A stretch of 8,599 nucleotides of DNA from CAZESH01 sp964514665 (GTDB lineage Bacteria > Bacillota > Bacilli > Paenibacillales > KCTC-25726): assembly GCA_964514665.1 (NCBI GenBank), contig CAZESH010000184.1, positions 1-8,599 of the forward strand. The letters run 5' to 3'. Shown piece after piece: positions 1 to 4,945 of this stretch. The translations under genes and the position numbers were made by a program. How positions within the stretch are numbered: the stretch's first letter is position 1; every line of letters starts with the position of its first letter. Under the pieces are notes generated by a model. That model made no database searches. It was not told where the DNA came from and was given only the letters and a program-made list of their open reading frames with translations.

Positions 1-275
1 CCCGCATCCTTCGCCAGCAGCTCCGGACGCAGTCCGTCCATGCCTTCGGAATCACCGAAAACGGCATATTCGATGCTATCCCCATCCGTATGCCGAAATG
101 AGGCTTGCAGCTCGGCGATTTGCCCGATAAACCCCGGCGAGTAACCATATATATGAAGGTTTCGGAAAACAAACGCCTCGGACATCACCAGCAGGATCAG
201 AAAAAAGAGCAGCCCCCAGCCCGCATAAGCTTTGATTCGTTCTGCCGGCTCAGAACTGGAAGTAGATGAACGCAT
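1..275 (-). CDS. Membrane-anchored SGNH-type (GDSE) protein, N-terminal part; probable partner of the MBOAT acyltransferase
   Basis: This frame is open from an ATG at 275-273 to the left edge, giving 91 visible residues with no stop, so the 3' end is missing. The start is well supported: an AAGGGGGAG ribosome site lies at 280-288, 4 nt from the ATG. Residues 1-16 are polar with a positive charge, residues about 17-36 form one hydrophobic segment (GWGLLFFLILLVM core), and the rest is polar, so the protein is probably anchored with its body outside the cell. Residues 74-77 read GDSE, preceded by a beta-strand-like IEYAVF. This matches block I of SGNH hydrolases (nucleophile Ser76) and resembles the start of DltD, AlgJ/AlgX and PatB-type proteins. 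The gene overlaps the MBOAT gene by 26 nt, implying coupled translation. Known MBOAT/SGNH pairs move an acyl group across the membrane and onto a polysaccharide; that role here is inferred. The catalytic Asp/His block lies outside the window, so the assignment rests on one motif plus context. Confidence 0.8.
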   Translation of the reverse strand, partial: MRSSTSSSEPAERIKAYAGWGLLFFLILLVMSEAFVFRNLHIYGYSPGFIGQIAELQASFRHTDGDSIEYAVFGDSEGMDGLRPELLAKDA

Positions 276-1692
276 AGGTCTCCCCCTTCATGAAGTAGAT
301 CGTGACAACAGCCAAAGACAAGTACACCAATCCCCGCAGGGGCGCGGGAAAGCGGTGCCACCACCTGCTCGAAGCCGATTCATGGTGGCGAATGGCCGAT
401 TCGAACACGTGCAGCAAAAACAAACCGCCGATCCATAGCAGGTTCGGATTGACCAGCATGTCCGAAATCCGCACATGCAGCATCTTGTCCGTCATGACAA
501 ATGCCTTGTGCATATCCTGCGCGCGGAAAAACACCCAGGTCCAGGTAATGATATGGAAGAATACAAAGATCGCCGCAACCCGGTAAACGGCTGATTGGCG
601 AATTTGCTTGATCCATGGCCAACGGTTCAGAGCAAGCGTCCATTTGTGCACAATCAAAAGCAGGCCATGCAAGCATCCCCACAGTACAAACGTCCACATC
701 GCGCCGTGCCACAGTCCGGAAATCATCATCGCGGCCAGCAGGTTAAACTGGGTGCGGGTCCACCCCTTGCGATTGCCTCCGAGACCGATATAAATGTAAT
801 CCTTGATCCAACGGGACAAGGAAATATGCCAGCGTTTCCAAAATTCATTCGGATTGCTGCTGAGATACGGGGTATCAAAGTTGATGATCAGCTTGATCCC
901 CAAAATATAGCCAAGCCCCAGCGCCATATCGCTGTAGGCTGAAAAGTCATAGTAAATTTGAAATCCGAAGGCGTAGGCGGCGATCCATGTGTCAACCGGA
1001 CTCAAACTTTCCGCTTTGGCAAAAAGCGAATTGGCTAGGGCGGCAATCGTATCCGCAAGCACGACTTTTTTCAGCACACCGACAAAGCACCAGTACAGCC
1101 CGTATTTGATTTCCTGCCAGCGAATATGCTTTTCCGTCAGCTGCAGCAGCTGCGGCATCAGCTCATCCCCGCGCAAAATCGGGCCGGCCACCAGCTGTGG
1201 GAACAAGGAAATAAACACCCAAAAATAAAGCAAGTTTTTCGGAGGCTCGAGCTCGCCTCTGCGCATATCAATCAAATAGGCGAGAAGCTGAAACGTATAA
1301 AAGGAAATCCCTACGGGAAGCACGATAGCGGAAGCCAGCGAATCCTGAATATGTATAGGCAGCCCTGTAACGGCTTGAATCGAATCCAAGATAAAGAAGG
1401 TATATTTGTAAAAAATCAGGTTGGCCAGCGCGACCCCGATGCCGATCCAAAACGTCCACCTCAACCCAGGTCGCATCATGATGCGTGCAGAGATATAAAC
1501 GACCGCCGTGACAAACAGGAACAAGAAAAGCGAGCCGATCCCCGAGAATCCGTAAAAGATCACATTGGCCGCTGCGAGCGTCCATAGCCTGGCCTTCTTA
1601 AACAGAAAATAAGGGATCAGAAGCAGCAGAAAGAACAAGAGAAAATTAGGCGAATGAAAAACCATCGCGGTATTGGGCGAATAAAACGACAT
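250..1692 (-). CDS. MBOAT family O-acyltransferase (AlgI/PatA type)
   Basis: The product is a 480-residue polytopic membrane protein of the membrane-bound O-acyltransferase family, typical in length for AlgI/PatA proteins. Family signatures in order are LPVGISFYTFQ (125-135), PQLVAGPILR (165-174), QIYYDFSAYSDMALGLGY (245-262), EFWKRWHISLSRW (283-295), GLGGNRKG (303-310), SGLWHG (325-330) with the presumed catalytic His329, WVFFRA (386-391) and the C-terminal FIYFQF. In characterised members the protein passes an acyl group, usually acetyl, through the membrane to an extracellular SGNH-type partner, and such a partner gene overlaps this one by 26 nt downstream. The first ATG is preferred because GAGGTGA lies 4 nt upstream (1697-1703); the Met at residue 10, which resembles the usual AlgI start, has no ribosome site. 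The gene lies beyond a terminator after tagO, so it may be transcribed separately. The likely acceptor, from the neighbourhood, is the SCWP, but a different glycan cannot be excluded. Confidence 0.93.
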   Translation of the reverse strand: MSFYSPNTAMVFHSPNFLLFFLLLLIPYFLFKKARLWTLAAANVIFYGFSGIGSLFLFLFVTAVVYISARIMMRPGLRWTFWIGIGVALANLIFYKYTFFILDSIQAVTGLPIHIQDSLASAIVLPVGISFYTFQLLAYLIDMRRGELEPPKNLLYFWVFISLFPQLVAGPILRGDELMPQLLQLTEKHIRWQEIKYGLYWCFVGVLKKVVLADTIAALANSLFAKAESLSPVDTWIAAYAFGFQIYYDFSAYSDMALGLGYILGIKLIINFDTPYLSSNPNEFWKRWHISLSRWIKDYIYIGLGGNRKGWTRTQFNLLAAMMISGLWHGAMWTFVLWGCLHGLLLIVHKWTLALNRWPWIKQIRQSAVYRVAAIFVFFHIITWTWVFFRAQDMHKAFVMTDKMLHVRISDMLVNPNLLWIGGLFLLHVFESAIRHHESASSRWWHRFPAPLRGLVYLSLAVVTIYFMKGETYAFIYFQF

Positions 1693-1696
1693 CGTC

Positions 1697-1740
1697 TCAC
1701 CTCGTCATTATTATACCTGATTCACGTAAAAAAACTTCAA
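1697..1740 (-). promoter_or_regulatory. Candidate promoter and ribosome site for the MBOAT-SGNH pair
   Basis: A perfect TATAAT lies at 1710-1715 on the minus strand. A weak -35 candidate, TTGAAG at 1735-1740, is separated by 19 bp, longer than the optimal 17. The ribosome site GAGGTGA is at 1697-1703. If this -10 is used, transcription would begin around 1703-1704 and the leader would be only about 11-12 nt, with the ribosome site at its very 5' end. That is unusually short, so the promoter call is tentative. The ribosome site itself is convincing. The location just after the tagO terminator supports a new transcription start here. Confidence 0.4.
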
Positions 1741-1762
1741 TTTCGGCATTGAATGAATGCTC

Positions 1763-1817
1763 AAAAAGGGATGGCTTCTTCAGCAGCCGATTAGGCATTC
1801 GCCGGAAAGCCATCCCT
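1763..1817 (-). terminator. Rho-independent terminator after tagO
   Basis: On the minus strand an 11-bp perfect inverted repeat (arms 1807-1817 and 1767-1777, AGGGATGGCTT and its complement) encloses a 29-nt loop that can form a small inner stem. A run of T bases (1763-1767) follows directly. It begins 36 nt after the tagO stop codon. The T-run orientation fits termination of leftward transcription from the pgcA-tagO side. The loop is longer than in the strongest terminators, so some readthrough into the MBOAT gene is possible. Confidence 0.8.
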
Positions 1818-1853
1818 GTTTAGTTTCATTCACGTGCGCTCCAGCCATCGCTT

Positions 1854-2933
1854 TTACTTTATTCTACGCGCAGCCGACAAGCGATATAAAAAGCGAATGA
1901 GCGGTTTCTTCTTATTGAAAATCCCGATTGCTTCCGCACCCACCTCAAGAACAAGCAGGATAATAAAGGTAAGTACGACTGCCATCCACTGCGAAGCTTG
2001 AGACAACAGTACGGCAAAGCTTCCGAACACAATGGAAATCGCGTAGATCGACAAAACCGTCTTTTTGTGGCTCAGTCCCAATTGCAGCAAGCAATGATGG
2101 AGATGGCCCTTATCCGCCATAAAAATCGGCTTTTTGTTCAGTTTGCGCCGAACAATCGCAAAGAACGTGTCGGAAAGCGGTACGCCGATAATGAGCAGCG
2201 GTACAATAAACGATACCATCGTTGCCTGTTTAAAACCAAGAATGGACAGTGTAGCGATACTGAACCCCAAAAACAGCGCCCCGGAATCACCCATAAATAT
2301 TTTTGCGGGATGAAAATTAAAGAATAAAAACCCGAGGATGCTGCCAAGCAATACCGCGCTTAACAAAATAACCGTCACATTGCCCATCATCACGGCCAGC
2401 ACAAGAATCGTCAAGGTGGATATTCCCGACACCCCTGCAGCCAAACCGTCCAAACCGTCAATCAAATTGATCGCATTGGTTACCCCGACAATCCAGAAGA
2501 TCGTAATCGGGATGCTCAGCCACTGCAGCGCCACCGATTGTCCGCCAAACGGCAGGTTGAGCAAATCGACCTTCAGACCGAAAGCGACAACGACGCTAGC
2601 GGCAACGATGATGCCCAGCAGCTTAAGCTTCGGTGAAAGCTCGAAGCGGTCATCCAAAGCTCCGGTCAATACGACGATCGCTCCGCCGATTAAAAGTCCC
2701 CACGCCGCCTCGGCCTTGATCGCATCCAACACTGGCAGCATGATAATGAATCCTCCGGCAAAAGCGGCAAAAATCGCCAACCCGCCCAATCGCGGCATGA
2801 CCCGCGTATGCACCTTTCTTTCGTTCGGCGCATCGACCGCTTTGACCCATATCGCAAACTGCTTGATAAAAGGGGTCATGATCACGGAAATCGCCAATGC
2901 CGCTATAAACCCGAAAATATACAGATAAATCAT
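1854..2933 (-). CDS. tagO: Undecaprenyl-phosphate GlcNAc-1-phosphate transferase (TagO/WecA, MraY family)
   Basis: This 359-residue polytopic membrane enzyme matches the length of TagO. The family transfers GlcNAc-1-phosphate from UDP-GlcNAc to undecaprenyl phosphate at the cytoplasmic face, starting teichoic acid or SCWP assembly. Visible motifs are KVHTRVMPRLGG (40-51), GALDDRFELSPKLKLLG (91-107) with the Asp pair 94/95, NAINLIDGLDGLAAG (153-167), FMGDSGALFLG (213-223) and the HLHH loop (277-280) after a basic RRKLNKK stretch (262-268). Hydrophobic helices cover most of the chain, and the C-terminal tail is basic (KKKP...RRIK). The ATG is preceded by a GGAGTGGAG ribosome site about 10 nt upstream. 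It lies 130 bp downstream of tagA, with a candidate promoter in the gap, and is followed by a terminator. The enzyme may also feed other polymers begun on undecaprenyl-PP-GlcNAc, so its function need not be limited to this locus. Confidence 0.95.
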   Translation of the reverse strand: MIYLYIFGFIAALAISVIMTPFIKQFAIWVKAVDAPNERKVHTRVMPRLGGLAIFAAFAGGFIIMLPVLDAIKAEAAWGLLIGGAIVVLTGALDDRFELSPKLKLLGIIVAASVVVAFGLKVDLLNLPFGGQSVALQWLSIPITIFWIVGVTNAINLIDGLDGLAAGVSGISTLTILVLAVMMGNVTVILLSAVLLGSILGFLFFNFHPAKIFMGDSGALFLGFSIATLSILGFKQATMVSFIVPLLIIGVPLSDTFFAIVRRKLNKKPIFMADKGHLHHCLLQLGLSHKKTVLSIYAISIVFGSFAVLLSQASQWMAVVLTFIILLVLEVGAEAIGIFNKKKPLIRFLYRLSAARRIK

Positions 2934-2965
2934 GGTTGTTTTTCTCCACTCCTTTTTTCTCTACG

Positions 2966-3041
2966 GAGTCCAATTATACGCTCACTTGAAAATAAACACC
3001 ACAGCCGATTTTTATGGTTTTTTCCGCTTTTTGATCTTTTT
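2966..3041 (-). promoter_or_regulatory. Candidate tagO promoter with phased A-tracts upstream
   Basis: In the 130-bp gap between tagA and tagO a perfect TATAAT occurs at 2973-2978 on the minus strand, implying a start near 2966 and a leader of about 33 nt that holds the GGAGTGGAG ribosome site. No good -35 hexamer is found at 16-18 bp. Upstream, A-tracts on the minus strand occupy 3009-3013, 3018-3023, 3028-3032 and 3037-3041. Their centres are about 9-9.5 bp apart, so they are nearly helically phased and would lie around -43 to -75. This is the position of UP elements and of bent DNA that can compensate for a weak -35. That it is a promoter is inference from position and sequence. Confidence 0.45.
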
Positions 3042-3045
3042 CAGA

Positions 3046-3060
3046 TGATTTTCAAAATCA
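3046..3060. repeat. Short AT-rich palindrome just after tagA
   Basis: TGATTTTCAAAATCA is a perfect 7-bp inverted repeat around a single central base, beginning 3 bp beyond the tagA stop codon. It is too AT-rich and short-looped to be a convincing terminator, and no T-run follows it on the minus strand. It could be a protein-binding site or chance; the sequence does not decide. Confidence 0.25.
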
Positions 3061-3063
3061 ATT

Positions 3064-3819
3064 TCATTGTTCTTGCAGCTTATCTCGTTCCCGCATCACT
3101 CTTACGACGAATTTCGGAAGCGCAAGCATACGCTTGTACCTCCAAGGCTCCTGTAAAAGCCGGTAAAACCATTCCAACCGCATTTGCTGCAAAATGCTCG
3201 GGGCACGCTTTATTTTGCCCGAAATCACATCAAAGCTTCCCCCGACTCCCATCATCAAGGGAACGCCCAGCTCTTGCTTAAACTTGTCGATCCAGGGCTC
3301 CTGCGTGACAGCGGAGCGGCCGACAAAAAGCAGCTGGGGGTTGGCCTTGCGAATCGTTTCAATCACTTGCACATCGCCGTCCGAGCCGAAGAAACAATCG
3401 TGAATGACCGCGATCTGCAAAGCGGGATAGCTTTTGACCAGAGTGTCTCTTGCCGCTTGAATCACTTCCTTAGAGGATCCCAGCAGAAAAACCCTCCAGC
3501 CTTTTTCTACGCTGCGTTCAAACAGCCGGTGCATCAAATCGAATCCGGGAACTCTCTCTGCAACCGGATTTCCGATCTTCCCCGCTGCCCAAACGATGCC
3601 TGTTCCATCGGGAACAATCAGCTCCGCCCTCTTCATTACTTCCATATATGCGGGATTCTCAAGCGCCGCCATCAGCATGATCGGATTGCCCGTTATGATC
3701 TGACAAGGACGGCCTTCTTTTACGATCCTCGTACACAAATCAACCGTGTCCGTCATTCCCAATTTTGAGAACGGAACGCCGAATATTTCTACAGTTGACA
3801 CATTTGGAAACTTGTTCAT
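3064..3819 (-). CDS. tagA: WecG/TagA/CpsF family N-acetylmannosaminyltransferase
   Basis: The protein is 251 residues, the usual length for GT26-family TagA/WecG enzymes. These inverting transferases move ManNAc from UDP-ManNAc to undecaprenyl-PP-GlcNAc, forming the ManNAc-GlcNAc unit of wall polymers. In Paenibacillus alvei TagA does this for the SCWP. Visible features are ITGNP (42-46) with the family Thr43 and Asn45, PDGTGIVWA (70-78) with presumed catalytic-base Asp71, ERVPGFDLM (88-96), LLGSS (112-116) and TQEPW (172-176) with Gln173. The C-terminal basic-aromatic tail (about 213-242, with MRLEWFYRL and WRYKRM) is the membrane-associating appendage typical of the family. The segment before QE reads VGRSAVT, whereas many relatives have a VALGAPK-like sequence. 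AGAGG lies 6 nt before the ATG. The gene starts 16 nt after csaB, so the two are probably cotranscribed. No UDP-GlcNAc 2-epimerase gene is present here, so the donor sugar must come from elsewhere. Confidence 0.93.
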   Translation of the reverse strand: MNKFPNVSTVEIFGVPFSKLGMTDTVDLCTRIVKEGRPCQIITGNPIMLMAALENPAYMEVMKRAELIVPDGTGIVWAAGKIGNPVAERVPGFDLMHRLFERSVEKGWRVFLLGSSKEVIQAARDTLVKSYPALQIAVIHDCFFGSDGDVQVIETIRKANPQLLFVGRSAVTQEPWIDKFKQELGVPLMMGVGGSFDVISGKIKRAPSILQQMRLEWFYRLLQEPWRYKRMLALPKFVVRVMRERDKLQEQ

Positions 3820-3835
3820 ATTATTCCTCTCCCCA

Positions 3836-4945
3836 TTATGTACGCAACAGCCTGATAATTTGTTGCGCAGGTGTATGGGATTTCTGTCTCATTGCCGCAA
3901 TCAAATCGGCCTTTTCCCGCTTCCATCGCCCGCTCTCGCTCAGCAATTGAAGGCTTTGCCGGGCAACGCTCTGCACATCGAAACGATCTGTATTCGCAGC
4001 AGGCCGCATCTCGAGCCGGTTTAAAAAGCGATCAATTTTGGGATCATAAGAGATACCGACCAGCGGCACCGACTGCGTCGCCGAATAAATCAAGGCATGC
4101 AGCCTCATGCCGATCAGCAATTGGCACTCGGCCACCTGGCCGATCATGGCCAGGGGGGATTCGACGTCGGTGACGATATGCGCATGCTTCAGCGCTTCAG
4201 CGGGCAGCCGCTCCATGACAAAACGCGAAGCCTCGGTATCCTCGGGCTGGTGAAAAGGCAAAAAGCGAATGCGCGCGGGCATATGCGCAGCAATTGTTCC
4301 CAATGCTTGCGCCAGCCCTTCCAACTCGCTGCGGTCCTGCCGCCAAAAGCGTACCGATACGCCGATCAGCGGCAGCTCCCCGGCTGATGAAATTTGTTCA
4401 GACAGCTGCAACGGCAAAAATCCCATGACGGGGTCCGGCACCACCTCCACCTCTTGTTCATGAACGCCGATTTTCGTTAACAACGCCTTGGACTCATCGT
4501 CCCTTACGGATACATAAGCGCTCTTATGAAATAAAGTTCGGATGAAGGGATGGAATATGCGACGGTGGATCGGCCCGATGCCCTGTGAATAAATAAAAAC
4601 AGGCTTATGCATCCATTGCGCAAGTTGTATGATGCCGAGATAATACGGGATGGTTTTCAAGCCGGTTGCATCTTGGAGCAGGCTGCCGCCGCCGCTGATC
4701 AAACCCTCGCTTTGCCGGATCGCCTCGATAATCTTCCCCGGTTTCATGCGATGAACGGCGCGCACGCCATACATTCGCTCGGTCCATTGCGGACGCGAGG
4801 AAAGCACGATCGGCTCAAGCCGGATGCCGGATTGCTGCGAAGCTTGCTGCAAAGCGGCAAGCATGGACTGCAGCACCGCTTCGTCCCCGCTGTTGCCAAA
4901 TCCGTAATACCCCGAGATTACGATTGTACGAGCTTGATCTTCCAT
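3836..4945 (-). CDS. csaB: Polysaccharide pyruvyltransferase CsaB
   Basis: CsaB transfers pyruvate from phosphoenolpyruvate as a ketal onto the SCWP repeat (ManNAc in Bacillus anthracis and Paenibacillus alvei). The ketal is the ligand by which SLH-domain proteins and S-layers attach. Counting from the chosen start, the 369-residue protein shows TIVISGYYGFGNSGDEA (7-23), SGGGSLLQD (84-92), YSQGIGP (119-125), RDD (148-150), GVSVRFWR (195-202), IGMRLHALIYSA (278-289) with Arg281 and His283, and GISYDPK (297-303). These are the two half-domains and conserved Arg/His region of the PS_pyruv_trans family. Start choice: the frame also allows ATGs at 4975 and 4957, but the first has no ribosome site and the second has GGAG only 2 nt away. 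The ATG at 4945 has GGTGG 5 nt upstream and gives the usual family length. It overlaps the DUF5693 gene by 28 nt and is followed by tagA after 16 nt. The protein is cytoplasmic, as no signal or membrane segment is visible. Confidence 0.95.
   Translation of the reverse strand: MEDQARTIVISGYYGFGNSGDEAVLQSMLAALQQASQQSGIRLEPIVLSSRPQWTERMYGVRAVHRMKPGKIIEAIRQSEGLISGGGSLLQDATGLKTIPYYLGIIQLAQWMHKPVFIYSQGIGPIHRRIFHPFIRTLFHKSAYVSVRDDESKALLTKIGVHEQEVEVVPDPVMGFLPLQLSEQISSAGELPLIGVSVRFWRQDRSELEGLAQALGTIAAHMPARIRFLPFHQPEDTEASRFVMERLPAEALKHAHIVTDVESPLAMIGQVAECQLLIGMRLHALIYSATQSVPLVGISYDPKIDRFLNRLEMRPAANTDRFDVQSVARQSLQLLSESGRWKREKADLIAAMRQKSHTPAQQIIRLLRT

Noticed and set aside
2338..2928. 196-residue plus-strand open frame opposite tagO
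   Set aside because: It lies wholly antisense to a gene with clear TagO motifs, has low-complexity Ser/Thr/Lys/Pro/Ala composition typical of an antisense shadow, and shows no recognisable domain.
2946..2970. ACTCC/GGAGT stem in the tagO leader that could hide the ribosome site
   Set aside because: Only 5 bp with a 12-nt loop, and a second GGAG lies just outside the stem; chance is as likely as regulation.
3046..3060. Palindrome after tagA as a transcription terminator
   Set aside because: It is entirely AT-rich apart from two G/C pairs, leaves no usable loop, and lacks a downstream U-run on the minus strand.
3184..3768. 194-residue plus-strand open frame opposite tagA
   Set aside because: Fully antisense to tagA, with no family resemblance; it is explained by the codon bias of the real gene.
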